The position numbers and the translations under genes are program-made. A DNA stretch of 64,000 nt from Methylocaldum szegediense (GTDB taxonomy: Bacteria > Pseudomonadota > Gammaproteobacteria > Methylococcales > Methylococcaceae): NCBI RefSeq assembly GCF_949769195.1, contig NZ_OX458333.1, positions 4,188,001 to 4,252,000 on the forward strand, read 5' to 3'. This document shows positions 8,753 through 18,065 of this stretch, piece after piece (position 1 is the stretch's first letter; every line of letters begins with the position of its first letter). Below the pieces are notes generated by a model. It saw only the letters and a program-made list of their open reading frames with translations, had not been told where the DNA came from and did no database searches.

Positions 8753-8855
8753 AGAATGTTTTCTATCCTTGTGAAAATACCGCGATTCTAGCAAAGTCGA
8801 ACGAGGCGCTTGAGAAATCAGGGCGGCCCTATACTTTTCCACGCTGTACGAATTC

Positions 8856-10658
8856 ATGAGCGAAAAACACTCCGACCGAAAGCCGCTTACCGACGGAATG
8901 ATCATCTACCGGCGGCTGCTCAAATACGCTTTACCCTACTGGAAGATGTTTCTGGCTTCGATCGTGGCCATGATCGGCTACGCTTCGTTAGGGCCGGCTT
9001 TCGCTAAGCTGATTCAGCCGCTCATCGACGGCAGTTTCATAGAAAATGATCCCGAGATTCTGCGCCAAGCGCCTTTCGTCTTGCTGGGTCTGTCGATCGC
9101 ACGCGGCATTGCCGGGTTTGCCGGAGACTATTGTTCCGGGTGGGTCGGGCGACGGGTGATCGCCGATCTTCGCCGGGATTTGTTCGATCAACTCCTCAAT
9201 CTTCCCTGTACCTATTACGATCACGCGTCCTCGGGGCAGTTACTTGCCAAGCTCCTGTACAACACCGAGCAGGTGGCTAATTCCCTGACCAAAGGCGTGG
9301 TCGCGGTATTCAAGGACGGCTTGACCATCGTCGGACTGACCTTGCTGATGGTTTACGAAAATGTCTTGTTGTCCCTGGTCTTCATGGTGGTCGGCCCGGT
9401 GCTCGGTATCAGCATTCGCGTCGTCAGCAAGCGTTTTCGAAAGATCAGTATGCGTATTCAGGAGTCCATGGGGAATGTCGGCCATGTCGCACAGGAGGTG
9501 ATCGATGCCCAGCGCATTGTCAAGGTGTTCAACGGAAAGAGTTACGAGGGCCAGAAATTCGCGAAGGAAAACGAGCGTAACCAGCGGCGGCAGATGAAGC
9601 TGATCGCCACGGACGCGATGAGTAGCTCGATCATTCAGCTCATCTATGTCAGCGGATTCGCGGCGATTCTGTACGTGGTGTCCCTGGATTCGGTGCGTCA
9701 CACCATCACGCCCGGTAGTCTGATCGCCTTCATCGCAGCGATGGCCATGATGCTGAGTCCAATCAAGCGCGTGACCCAGGTGCTCAATATCATGCAGAAA
9801 GGCATTGCCGCCGGGGACAGCATCTTCGAATTGCTGGACAAGGAACGCGAGCACGACAGCGGAACGCAGGAACTCGAAGCGGTAAAGGGGCAGATCGAAT
9901 ACAAGGGCGTCAGCCTCTCCTATCGAGAGGGAGGAGAGTACGCGCTAAGGAATATCGATCTGACGATAAAGCCTGGCGAAACCATCGCCTTGGTAGGGCA
10001 ATCGGGCAGCGGGAAGACCTCGCTGATACGCTTGTTGCCCAGGCTTTACGAACCGACCCAGGGCGAAATCCGCATCGACGGGCGGGACATCCGGGAGTTT
10101 ACATTGAGCAGCCTGCGCCGGCACATCGCATACGTGGGGCAGGAAGTCACCTTGTTCAATGACAGCATCGCCAACAATATCGCCTATGGCTGTCGGGAAT
10201 CGGTGAGCTTCGAGGACGTTCGGCAGGCAGCCAAGACTGCCCATGCGCTGGAATTCATCGAAGGGTTGCCGCAAGGCTTCGAAACAGTCGTCGGCCAGCA
10301 CGGCGTCGTGCTTTCGGGCGGGCAGCGGCAACGCATCGCGATCGCCCGCGCCGTGCTCAAGAACGCGCCTATCCTAATACTCGACGAAGCGACATCAGCG
10401 CTGGACGCAGAATCGGAGCGTCATGTCCAGGAGGCTTTGGAGGTCTTGATGAAAGGCAGAACTACCCTGGTCATCGCGCATCGCTTGTCCACCATTCAGA
10501 ACGCGGACCGCATCTACGTTATGCGCGACGGCCGCATCATCGAAAGCGGCACTCACGAACAATTGTTGCGTGAGCAGTCCTATTACGCGGAGCTTCACCG
10601 TTTGCAGTTCGAGCACAAGATGCCCAGGCCGATTCCTCAAGTTCACGCGATGTCTTAG
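8856..10658 (+). CDS. msbA: Lipid A export ABC transporter permease/ATPase MsbA
   Basis: A 600-residue half-transporter of the usual MsbA length (about 580-610). The N-terminal 330 residues form six membrane helices, beginning YALPYWKMFLASIVAMIGY. The C-terminal ATPase has Walker A GQSGSGKTS (about residues 380-388), the ABC signature LSGGQRQRIAIARA (about 484-497), Walker B ILILDEATSALD (about 507-518) and the switch His in IAHRLSTI. MsbA dimers flip core lipid A across the inner membrane using ATP. Its position at the end of a glycan assembly cluster and divergent from an O-antigen ligase gene agrees. The start ATG at 8856 has a poor ribosome binding site. Confidence 0.92.
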   Translation: MSEKHSDRKPLTDGMIIYRRLLKYALPYWKMFLASIVAMIGYASLGPAFAKLIQPLIDGSFIENDPEILRQAPFVLLGLSIARGIAGFAGDYCSGWVGRRVIADLRRDLFDQLLNLPCTYYDHASSGQLLAKLLYNTEQVANSLTKGVVAVFKDGLTIVGLTLLMVYENVLLSLVFMVVGPVLGISIRVVSKRFRKISMRIQESMGNVGHVAQEVIDAQRIVKVFNGKSYEGQKFAKENERNQRRQMKLIATDAMSSSIIQLIYVSGFAAILYVVSLDSVRHTITPGSLIAFIAAMAMMLSPIKRVTQVLNIMQKGIAAGDSIFELLDKEREHDSGTQELEAVKGQIEYKGVSLSYREGGEYALRNIDLTIKPGETIALVGQSGSGKTSLIRLLPRLYEPTQGEIRIDGRDIREFTLSSLRRHIAYVGQEVTLFNDSIANNIAYGCRESVSFEDVRQAAKTAHALEFIEGLPQGFETVVGQHGVVLSGGQRQRIAIARAVLKNAPILILDEATSALDAESERHVQEALEVLMKGRTTLVIAHRLSTIQNADRIYVMRDGRIIESGTHEQLLREQSYYAELHRLQFEHKMPRPIPQVHAMS

Positions 10659-10927
10659 TAGGTTTGGAATGCCTTGAAGCGCTTCGACGAGATGCTTCCA
10701 TTGGCAAAGGATCATCGACCTAGGCTAAGAATCGGTTTTGTCGAAAAATGCGGGGGGTTTCGGGGATTTCTGGCGCAAATGGTTGACTAAAGTCAGGAGA
10801 GTATTGCGGTTTTATTCGTTTCGGCCTATGGTGTGTCGGCTCGCATGTGACCGCGGTGGGACAGTTCGACTCCAAGCGCGGCTGCGGGTTGGCACGAACT
10901 AACTATAAGAAGAGGAGGAGAAGGATC

Positions 10928-11332
10928 ATGATGCAATTGTTGGTCGGTCTGACGATTATTTTCGTCGTCTATGTGATCTACGAGGTATTCAAGACGGTAT
11001 CCCGGTCGGAAAGCGCGCCATCCCCCGAAGCAGTGCCGGAACCGAAAGCCGAAGAAGCTGCCGGTGAGCCTGCGGCCGCCAAAGCGGCTGAACCCGTCGC
11101 GAAAGAGGCTGCGCATGCCGAACGAGGTGCACAGTTGCGAAATCCGGTTACCGGCGAAGTTTCCCCTGCGCCGACGAATTATCGCTTCGCGAAGAAGTGG
11201 GTCAAAGAAGCCTTGGTGGCGGAAGGACTGTTGGACCGTGTTTATAAGCCCACTGAGCTGAACGACGCGGTTGCCGCGAAGACCAAAGAGGCTTTAGATA
11301 AGCTCAAGACTCTGGAGAAATACCGGGCTTGA
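10928..11332 (+). CDS. Small single-pass membrane protein of unknown function
   Basis: About 134 residues from ATG at 10928, chosen because a strong site (AAGAGGAGGAGAAGG) lies just upstream; ATG at 10931 is equally possible. The order is one N-terminal transmembrane helix (LLVGLTIIFVVYVIYEVF), a low-complexity Ala/Glu/Pro/Lys linker of about 50 residues, then a folded segment of about 60 residues (NYRFAKKWVKEALVAEG to EKYRA). The topology suggests an anchored protein with its C-terminal domain on one side of the inner membrane. The helix-linker-domain design recalls envelope spacer proteins, but I do not recognise the family. It stands alone between msbA and pilR. Confidence 0.75.
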   Translation: MMQLLVGLTIIFVVYVIYEVFKTVSRSESAPSPEAVPEPKAEEAAGEPAAAKAAEPVAKEAAHAERGAQLRNPVTGEVSPAPTNYRFAKKWVKEALVAEGLLDRVYKPTELNDAVAAKTKEALDKLKTLEKYRA

Positions 11333-11427
11333 AGGTGCGTCTACAGGAGGAATCCCTCAGACGTTCGGCTCAGGGCGACGGCTGATTCGCTTCGTTGTGT
11401 ATCTCGGCCGTCCATCCTCGCCGGTTC

Positions 11428-12774
11428 TCAATCCAGCCCAAGCTTTTTCAGCTTGTAGCGCAGCGCACGGAAGGTTATCCCCAGCTGTTTTGCCGCTGCC
11501 GTCCGGTTCCATCGGGTTTTTTCCAGCGCTTTAATGATCGCCTGCTTCTCAATCTCGTCCATATAACTTTCCAGCGACAGTCCTCGCTCTACCGCGGGAG
11601 TCTCGTCCGGTATGGTCGGCAAGGCGGGCTCGGATAGCGTCGGAAGATTTAGGTCCTCGGCCAGGATACGATGTCCGTCGCAGAGCGCGACCGCGCGCTC
11701 GAGAATGTTTTCGAGCTCCCGCACATTGCCCGGAAATGGATAACTCATCAGTGCGTTCATGGCTTCGGGGCTCAGCGTCACCTTGGCATCGCTGCCCGGG
11801 GCGAGTCTCGCCAGGATGTGATCGACCAGGGACGGGATATCGCTGCGGCGCTCACGCAAAGGCGGAACGCGTATCTCGATCACGTTAATGCGGTAAAAAA
11901 GATCCTGCCGGAAATCGCCGGTTTGGACCATCTCGGCAAGATTTTTGTGGGTAGCGCTGACGATCCGTACGTCCACCGGAATTTCGCGGGGTTCGCCCAG
12001 TGGCCGAATCGATTTTTCCTGAATGGCGCGCAACAGTTTCACCTGCAACGACAGTGGCAGGTCGGCGACTTCGTCCAGGAACAGCGTTCCGCCGTGGGCT
12101 GCCTGAAACAGCCCCTGTTTGTCCGCGACCGCTCCAGTGAAACTGCCTTTTCTGTGGCCGAAAAATTCGCTTTCCATCAAATCATGCGGGATCGCGCCGC
12201 AGTTCACGGCAACGAAGGGTTTTTCCGAGCGCGGGCTCATGTTGTGGATAAGCCTCGCGACCAGTTCCTTGCCGGTACCCGACTCACCGCTGATGAAGAT
12301 TGGAGCTTGATTGCGTGACAGCTTGGTGATCTTGGAACGAATCTCCCTCATCGCCGGAGAATCGCCGAGCAAGATGTGGCGGGAGCGTCGGTCCCGCCCT
12401 TCTTGCTGAACGAGTTTGAGGGCGGTGGTGACGAGATTCCTGAGCACGTGCAGGTCCAAGGGTTTGGAGACGAAGTCGAAGGCGCCGCTTTTCAAGGCCC
12501 GAATGGCGGATTCCATATTGCCGTGGGCAGTGATGACCGCGACCGGTAGTTTCGGATGGTTGAGCTGGATGTACTCCACCAAATCCAAACCATCGCCGTC
12601 CGGCAGCTTCATGTCGGTCAGGCACAGATCGAAATGGCGGTTTTGTAGGTACTCTCTGGCTTGGCGCAGCTCGCAGGCGGTTACCACGTCGATATCCATG
12701 CGCCGGAGCGTGATTTCCAGTAGTTCGCAGATGGCAGGCTCGTCATCGACGACTAGGACGGACGGTTTGTTCAT
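11428..12774 (-). CDS. pilR: Sigma-54 dependent response regulator PilR
   Basis: A 448-residue NtrC-class activator. The receiver domain (about 1-120) has acidic residues D10-D11 and phospho-acceptor Asp54 in LCLTDMKLPDGDG. The AAA+ domain (about 140-370) has Walker A GESGTGKE, the sigma-54 contact loop as GSFTGA, and Walker B GGTLFLDEV. A Fis-type helix-turn-helix ends the protein (NRTAAAKQLGITFRALRYKL). The ATG overlaps the pilS stop (ATGA), so the two are coupled. Known PilR proteins activate pilin transcription with sigma-54; the receiver sequence is much closer to PilR than to NtrC. No pilin gene lies in this window. Confidence 0.88.
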   Translation of the reverse strand: MNKPSVLVVDDEPAICELLEITLRRMDIDVVTACELRQAREYLQNRHFDLCLTDMKLPDGDGLDLVEYIQLNHPKLPVAVITAHGNMESAIRALKSGAFDFVSKPLDLHVLRNLVTTALKLVQQEGRDRRSRHILLGDSPAMREIRSKITKLSRNQAPIFISGESGTGKELVARLIHNMSPRSEKPFVAVNCGAIPHDLMESEFFGHRKGSFTGAVADKQGLFQAAHGGTLFLDEVADLPLSLQVKLLRAIQEKSIRPLGEPREIPVDVRIVSATHKNLAEMVQTGDFRQDLFYRINVIEIRVPPLRERRSDIPSLVDHILARLAPGSDAKVTLSPEAMNALMSYPFPGNVRELENILERAVALCDGHRILAEDLNLPTLSEPALPTIPDETPAVERGLSLESYMDEIEKQAIIKALEKTRWNRTAAAKQLGITFRALRYKLKKLGLD

Positions 12775-14390
12775 AATTCGATTGTGGTTTTTTCGGCATC
12801 GGCGAGACGGAGTCGGAAGCAACCGCCGCCGGTCACGGGCTCGTATTCCAGTTTAGCTTGGTTGAGCTCGGCCAATTCGCGCGCGATGTAAAGTCCGAGT
12901 CCGGTGCCGCTGGACGAGGTCGTGAAAAAAGGCTCGAACATTTGCTGAACGGTTTGGCTGTCGATAGGGGCTGCGTGATCGATGACCTCGACGCAGGGTT
13001 CCTGCCGTTGACGTCTTACCCGTACCCGGATCGCACCGCGCTGCGGCTGGCCGTATTTCAGTGCATTCGAGAAAAGGTTTTCGAGAATCTGCTTGAGATG
13101 GCTGGGATCGACCAGCACCAGCGCATGATTGATTCTGACATCGAGCTGGAAGGCATTTTCATGCACAGCCTGCGCCGTCCTATAGTCGCTCAGACATTTC
13201 TTGACGCTGGCTGCCAAAGAAAGGACTTCCCGTTTCGATTGGCTTCGTCTCGAGATTTGAAGCACGTTTTCGATGATGACGTTGACCCGTGCGGTATGGT
13301 CGAGGATGATCTGTGTCAGACGGCGGTCCTGCGTTTCCAGCGAAGAGCTCTCCGCCAGAAGTTGAGCAGCGTGGCTGATCGCTGTCAGGGGGTTACGAAT
13401 CTCATGGGCGATGCTGGCTGTGAGCCGGCCGAGCGAGGCCAGTTTGCTTTGCTGAACCCGCTGATTGTACAAGGCGTTGTCTTCCAGGAATCCCATATAA
13501 AGCGGCGGATGAGTACGACCTAGGCGCGTGAAGCGCACTTGCACAGGTTGTCCGGCGCGGGAGCCGAGATTCACCGTGGCGGGGCTCGGATCGTCCAGCC
13601 ACGCCCAAAACAGTTCCGCTAATTCCGGACAGGCGGTTTCCAACGATCGAGCGGTCGAGGGGATGCCGAGGAGGCGAGCCGCGGATTCGTTCATCATCCG
13701 TATGCGCTGCTGCTCATCGATGACGAGGATGCCCGACTGCAGGTGGTGGATGATGAATTCGTTGAGCTGCCGAAGATTGGCGAGATCGGCGCTACGTTGC
13801 GCGGCGATGGCTTCGCTTTGTTCGGCGCGTCCGGCCAGCACGAGGGCGAGGATCGCGATGCCGAAGAAGGAGGCGCCGAGCATGCCAGCGTAAGTGTAAG
13901 CGGGTTCGAACGCTCCGAACAGGTCGGCGTAGATTTCCTCACCCAATACCGCGACGCTTGCGAGCGCCGCCAGCAGCAAGGCGCAGCGACCACCGGTCAA
14001 GATGCCGCCTGCCGCCACCGACAGGGCCAACAATACGCCTGTGCCGGATTCGGCGCCGCCGGATGCGTACATGACGATAGGGATCGTGACGATGTCCGTG
14101 AGTACGTGCAGCTGTGCCTGAAGCGAAAAAGCCGGACGGCGCAGTAGGAGGGGAATGGCCGAAAGAAAGATGGAGCTGAGATAAAGGCTGCTGACGGCCG
14201 CGTAGAGGCCAGGGTTATGTTTGCCTAGCGACGACGGCAGCGCCCCGAGAAAAAACAAGAAAACGAGGACGCTGCCCAACGTCAGACGATAGAGGAGATA
14301 AACCGTCAGCGCCTGCCAGGCTTGATGTTCAGGGATGCGGTAATGTTTGGAGAACGGACAGGGCGATATCGGCGGGTTGTCGAACTTCAT
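12771..14390 (-). CDS. pilS: Sensor histidine kinase PilS
   Basis: A 539-residue membrane histidine kinase. The N-terminal 190 residues carry about six hydrophobic helices, the PilS-type sensor that detects pilin in the membrane. A PAS-like segment (about 200-310, FIIHHLQSGILVIDEQQRI) follows, then the His box IAHEIRNPLTAISHAAQLL and an HATPase domain with NLFSNALKYGQP and GTGLGLYIARELAEL. It would autophosphorylate and pass the phosphate to PilR Asp54. Gene order pilS then pilR with overlap is the standard arrangement. The signal in this organism is unknown; the name rests on sensor topology plus the PilR partner. Confidence 0.87.
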   Translation of the reverse strand: MKFDNPPISPCPFSKHYRIPEHQAWQALTVYLLYRLTLGSVLVFLFFLGALPSSLGKHNPGLYAAVSSLYLSSIFLSAIPLLLRRPAFSLQAQLHVLTDIVTIPIVMYASGGAESGTGVLLALSVAAGGILTGGRCALLLAALASVAVLGEEIYADLFGAFEPAYTYAGMLGASFFGIAILALVLAGRAEQSEAIAAQRSADLANLRQLNEFIIHHLQSGILVIDEQQRIRMMNESAARLLGIPSTARSLETACPELAELFWAWLDDPSPATVNLGSRAGQPVQVRFTRLGRTHPPLYMGFLEDNALYNQRVQQSKLASLGRLTASIAHEIRNPLTAISHAAQLLAESSSLETQDRRLTQIILDHTARVNVIIENVLQISRRSQSKREVLSLAASVKKCLSDYRTAQAVHENAFQLDVRINHALVLVDPSHLKQILENLFSNALKYGQPQRGAIRVRVRRQRQEPCVEVIDHAAPIDSQTVQQMFEPFFTTSSSGTGLGLYIARELAELNQAKLEYEPVTGGGCFRLRLADAEKTTIEL

Positions 14391-14657
14391 TGTCCGTCAC
14401 GGGCATTCTTGAAATGCGGAGGGACCTCATTCCGGTCAGCTCAGTGGGTGCAGACAAGCCGTGCATGCGAACGCACAAACGATCGACGCGCTCGTATCGG
14501 TCGAAGCGAAGGCTCATTCGAATTCAGAGGCGGTGCGTCCCGTCCTAGCATGGCTTAAGTGCGGTTTCGGAGCGGGTCTATTAGAATAGCCGCAACTATT
14601 AAGCGTAGCATCGATTTGAAGATTGATGTCCGGCGCGAGTGCTAGACGGAGTACCCG

Positions 14658-15818
14658 ATGAACCTACATGAATATCAGGCGAAACAGTTGTTCTCGTCAT
14701 GCGGTTTGCCCGTGCCCCGTGGCACGCCGGCCTTTTCCGAGCGGGAAGCTGCCGAAGCGGCGACGGCCCTGGGCGGCGGACGATGGGTGGTAAAGGCCCA
14801 GGTCCACGCCGGCGGACGAGGCAAGGCGGGTGGCGTCAAGCTGGTTGACAGCGTCGATGCGGTCGCGGCCGCCGCTGGGCAGCTGCTCGGTTCCCGTCTA
14901 GTGACGGCGCAGACGGGCGCCGCTGGGTTGCCGGTCAATGCTGTGCTGGTCGAGGAGGTCCGCCCGATCGCGCAGGAGCTTTACCTGAGCGTGTTGGTGG
15001 ACAGGTCTAGCGCCCGAGTGCTGTTCTTGGCGTCCAGCGCCGGCGGAATGGACATCGAGGAGGTGGCCGCACAGCATCCGGAAAAGATCCTGAGTCTTAG
15101 CGTCGATCCCACGATAGGTCTGCAAGCCTACCAATGCCGGGAAATCGGATTTTCCCTCGGGCTCAAGGGCGAGCAGGTCGGCACCTTGACCAAGATCATG
15201 ACCGGCATGTACCGGCTGTTCATGGACAAGGATCTGAGCCAGATCGAGATCAATCCGCTGGTAGTGACGGAAGACGGCGCCTTGCTGGTGCTGGACGCCA
15301 AGATCAATGTCGACGACAACGCTCTGTTTGCCCATCCCGATTTGGCGGAACTTCGTGATCCATCCCAGGAAGACCCCAAGGAGTCCGTAGCGCGGCAGCA
15401 CGGGCTTAGCTATGTCACGCTGGACGGCAATATCGGCTGTATGGTGAACGGTGCCGGGCTCGCCATGGCGACCATGGACGTCATCAAGTTGTACGGGGGC
15501 GAGCCGGCCAACTTCCTGGACGTGGGCGGCGGAACCACAGCGGAGAAAGTCGCCGAGGCATTCAAACTGATTTTGTCCGACGCCAAGGTGAAAGCCGTTC
15601 TGGTGAACATCTTCGGCGGTATCGTGCGCTGCAATCTGATCGCCGAAGGCATTATCTCGGCGGTGAAAGAAGTACACGTTCAGGTGCCGGTGGTCGTTCG
15701 ACTCGAAGGAACCAACGCCGAGGAAGGCCGGCGCTTGCTCGATCAGTCCGGCTTGGCGCTGATTACCGCGTCGGATTTGGACGAAGCGGCGAAAAAAGCT
15801 GTGGAGGCTGCGCGATGA
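14658..15818 (+). CDS. sucC: Succinyl-CoA synthetase beta subunit SucC
   Basis: A 386-residue ATP-grasp protein, within two residues of the E. coli length. It starts [12 protein letters not shown] and has the nucleotide-binding block [24 protein letters not shown], the conserved [15 protein letters not shown]-like stretch ([16 protein letters not shown]), LDVGGG and [13 protein letters not shown]. With SucD it makes the TCA cycle enzyme that converts succinyl-CoA, ADP and phosphate to succinate, CoA and ATP. The stop overlaps the sucD start. Malate-CoA ligase (mtkA) of serine-cycle methylotrophs is a close paralogue, but the overall similarity to E. coli SucC favours sucC. Confidence 0.92.
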   Translation: MNLHEYQAKQLFSSCGLPVPRGTPAFSEREAAEAATALGGGRWVVKAQVHAGGRGKAGGVKLVDSVDAVAAAAGQLLGSRLVTAQTGAAGLPVNAVLVEEVRPIAQELYLSVLVDRSSARVLFLASSAGGMDIEEVAAQHPEKILSLSVDPTIGLQAYQCREIGFSLGLKGEQVGTLTKIMTGMYRLFMDKDLSQIEINPLVVTEDGALLVLDAKINVDDNALFAHPDLAELRDPSQEDPKESVARQHGLSYVTLDGNIGCMVNGAGLAMATMDVIKLYGGEPANFLDVGGGTTAEKVAEAFKLILSDAKVKAVLVNIFGGIVRCNLIAEGIISAVKEVHVQVPVVVRLEGTNAEEGRRLLDQSGLALITASDLDEAAKKAVEAAR

Positions 15819-16690
15819 GCATACTCGTCGACAAGAATACCAAAGTCATTTGTCAGGGTTTCACTGGCAAACAGGCTACTTTTCACTCTCAGCAGTGCCT
15901 GGAATACGGCACCCAACTGGTCGGCGGCGTGACGCCGGGACGAGGCGGGCAAACCCATCTTAATCTGCCGGTTTTCGACACGGTTAAGCAGGCGGTGCGC
16001 GAAACGGGTGCCACGGCCAGCATGATATACGTGCCGCCGCCGTTCGCGGCGGATGCCATTCTGGAAGCGGCCGATGCGGGGATCAAAGTGATCGTCTGTA
16101 TCACCGAGGGTATTCCCGTTCTGCACATGCTGCGGGTGAAAGCGGCCCTGGCTCATTACGATACCGCCCTCATCGGTCCTAACTGTCCCGGCGTGATCAC
16201 GGCCGGCGAATGCAAGATCGGCATCATGCCTGGCTTCATTCATCAGAAAGGCTCGGTGGGCATCGTTTCCCGCTCCGGTACACTGACTTACGAAGCCGTG
16301 CATCAGACGACCAAGGTCGGGCTTGGTCAGAGTACCTGTGTCGGCATCGGCGGCGATCCCATCAAAGGCCTCGATTTCATCGATGTGCTCGCGATGTTTC
16401 AGAATGATGACGAGACCAAGGGCATCATTCTCGTCGGTGAAATCGGCGGCAGTGCGGAGGAAGAAGCGGCCGAGTACATCAAGGCGCACGTGACGAAGCC
16501 GGTAGTTGGTTACATTGCCGGTCTGACCGCGCCGCCCGGAAAACGCATGGGGCATGCGGGTGCCATCATCACTGGCGGCAAAGGTACGGGGAAGAGCAAG
16601 GTGGCGGCGCTCAAAGCAGCGGGCGTGGAGGTCGTCGATACGCCTACGGCGATGGGACAGCGTATGAGTGCGTTGCTGGGGAGGCCCTGA
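15815..16690 (+). CDS. sucD: Succinyl-CoA synthetase alpha subunit SucD
   Basis: A 291-residue alpha subunit (E. coli 289). The CoA-binding Rossmann domain begins [18 protein letters not shown], and the active-site phosphohistidine is His247 in [19 protein letters not shown] and the [11 protein letters not shown] loop are also intact. It carries the succinyl-CoA ligation half reaction. The ATGA overlap with sucC implies coupled translation and equal amounts. No 2-oxoglutarate dehydrogenase genes lie next to it, as is common in methanotrophs, where this pair often stands apart. Confidence 0.93.
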   Translation: MSILVDKNTKVICQGFTGKQATFHSQQCLEYGTQLVGGVTPGRGGQTHLNLPVFDTVKQAVRETGATASMIYVPPPFAADAILEAADAGIKVIVCITEGIPVLHMLRVKAALAHYDTALIGPNCPGVITAGECKIGIMPGFIHQKGSVGIVSRSGTLTYEAVHQTTKVGLGQSTCVGIGGDPIKGLDFIDVLAMFQNDDETKGIILVGEIGGSAEEEAAEYIKAHVTKPVVGYIAGLTAPPGKRMGHAGAIITGGKGTGKSKVAALKAAGVEVVDTPTAMGQRMSALLGRP

Positions 16691-16823
16691 AAGGCTTCTC
16701 CGCCTATAGGGCGTCCAACAACGTGCAGGCTGAGTTTGAGGAACGAGACTTGGTATTGCCGCGGGTTTGTCGGGATTCTTTCGCCATCCGAGCCTGCGTT
16801 CGCCGCTGAGTCGGTGAAGGGAC

Positions 16824-17381
16824 TTAATCTCCCCGCATTCTGCGCGGATCCGGCGCGATGGTTTCCATCCTGAATGTGTATATGCCCTGTTTGCGATCGG
16901 CGAAAAAGAGGCGCAGCGACCGGTAAACCGTCTCGAAAGAGATTTCGTTCCAGGGGATTTCGTCTTCCCGGAACAGACGTGCTTCCAGGGTTTCCGAACC
17001 AGCGGAATAACGTTCTTCCAGCATGTGGGCACGAAAGAACACGTATACCTGCGAAATATGCGGCAAGCTGAAGATGGTATAGACCGACTCGATCTCCACC
17101 TCGATATTGGCTTCCTCGCGGGCTTCGCGACGCGCCGCGTCGGGTAGAGTCTCGCCGAGTTCCATGAAGCCCGCCGGCAGGGTCCAATAGCCAAGACGCG
17201 GTTCGATAGCGCGCTTGCATAAGAGTATTCGATCCTGCCAGACAGGAATGCATCCTGCGATCAGCTTGGGGTTCTGGTAATGGATGGTTCCGCAGGAATC
17301 GCAGATGTAACGCGGGCGGTCGTCACCTTCGGGTATGCCCCTCCGGAGCGAAGTTCCGCAATGTGTGCAATAGTTCATCAA
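16824..17381 (-). CDS. NUDIX hydrolase with N-terminal zinc ribbon
   Basis: A 185-residue protein. Residues 5-8 (CTHC) and 27-30 (CDSC) form a zinc ribbon, followed by NPKLIAGCIPVW, the strand that opens a NUDIX fold. The NUDIX box is complete: GFMELGETLPDAARREAREEA. Relatives (NudC-like small NUDIX enzymes) hydrolyse nucleoside diphosphate derivatives such as NADH, ADP-ribose or FAD using Mg or Mn bound by the box glutamates. It is half the length of true NudC, so the substrate is open. The first two codons are both Met; the ATG at 17381 is assumed. Confidence 0.83.
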   Translation of the reverse strand: MMNYCTHCGTSLRRGIPEGDDRPRYICDSCGTIHYQNPKLIAGCIPVWQDRILLCKRAIEPRLGYWTLPAGFMELGETLPDAARREAREEANIEVEIESVYTIFSLPHISQVYVFFRAHMLEERYSAGSETLEARLFREDEIPWNEISFETVYRSLRLFFADRKQGIYTFRMETIAPDPRRMRGD

Positions 17382-17456
17382 GTGTTTTGTCCATCAAGCT
17401 TGGGCGGTCGTTTCGCCGTAAATGTCGGAATCTTCCCGCCCGCTGTTGTCCCTTGA

Positions 17457-17894
17457 TTAGGTGATCATGCTTGAGATCAATCGATCCTCGAGTTCGATGC
17501 GTGTCGCCAATTCCTCGCCGAGCTTGGACAAGTCATTTTCGAGATGGGTTTTCAATTCGTCTTCGGCGAGCGTTTCGTACTTGTCGTTGAAGTTTACTGC
17601 CGCATCAGTGGTTTCGGCGATTCTAGGGTAAATGCTTTCTGCCACTTCAAGTACCTTCCGTCGTCGTTCAGCGCCGTCGATAATGCGTTGGTAAATTCCA
17701 AAATGCCCGAGCGATATGTAATCGATAAGTAATTGACAGAATTCCTGGATTTTCGGGCGAAGGGGCTGTTCTCCCGTAAACGGTTTCATTCCAGCAATCG
17801 CGCAGTACAAAGCCCAAACCTGCCGCCTCTCCTCCAGAAGCTCTTTGATCATTCGGTTTGTATTTTGTCTGCGCTCGTTGATGGTCGCATTCAT
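17457..17894 (-). CDS. rsd: Rsd/AlgQ family anti-sigma-70 regulator
   Basis: A 145-residue helical protein from ATG at 17894 (MNATINERRQNTNRMI), chosen because CAGGAAC lies 9 bases upstream and the longer frame to 17963 adds a non-helical Cys-rich leader. The pattern ERRQVWALYCAIAGMKPF followed by LQEFCQLLIDYISLGHFGIY and ending in a long amphipathic helix matches the Rsd/AlgQ fold. Rsd binds region 4 of sigma-70 in stationary phase and frees core RNA polymerase for other sigma factors; AlgQ modulates alginate and siderophore genes in Pseudomonas. The gene is monocistronic and followed at a distance by the NUDIX gene. Confidence 0.82.
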   Translation of the reverse strand: MNATINERRQNTNRMIKELLEERRQVWALYCAIAGMKPFTGEQPLRPKIQEFCQLLIDYISLGHFGIYQRIIDGAERRRKVLEVAESIYPRIAETTDAAVNFNDKYETLAEDELKTHLENDLSKLGEELATRIELEDRLISSMIT

Positions 17895-18065
17895 TGTGAA
17901 TGTTCCTGAGTTTTTCTTGCAGAAAGGCGGGCATACATTATGCCATCTTGTGGAGAGGAACAATCCTTTGCAGCGAAACGAAATTCTTGGGCGGTACGAT
18001 GTCGAGTAGCCAGGAACGGAATGGTGTGATGATGTGGCCGGTGCTGATCTCGAGGCCTTTCGTGT

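Noticed and set aside
8753-8905. Longer start for the O-antigen ligase at 8905.
   Set aside because: The added 51 residues are polar and unlike the family, and the extension would overlap the divergent msbA start.
14658-16690. Malate-CoA ligase (mtkAB) in place of sucCD.
   Set aside because: Sequence is closest to E. coli SucC and SucD, and no serine-cycle genes lie nearby.
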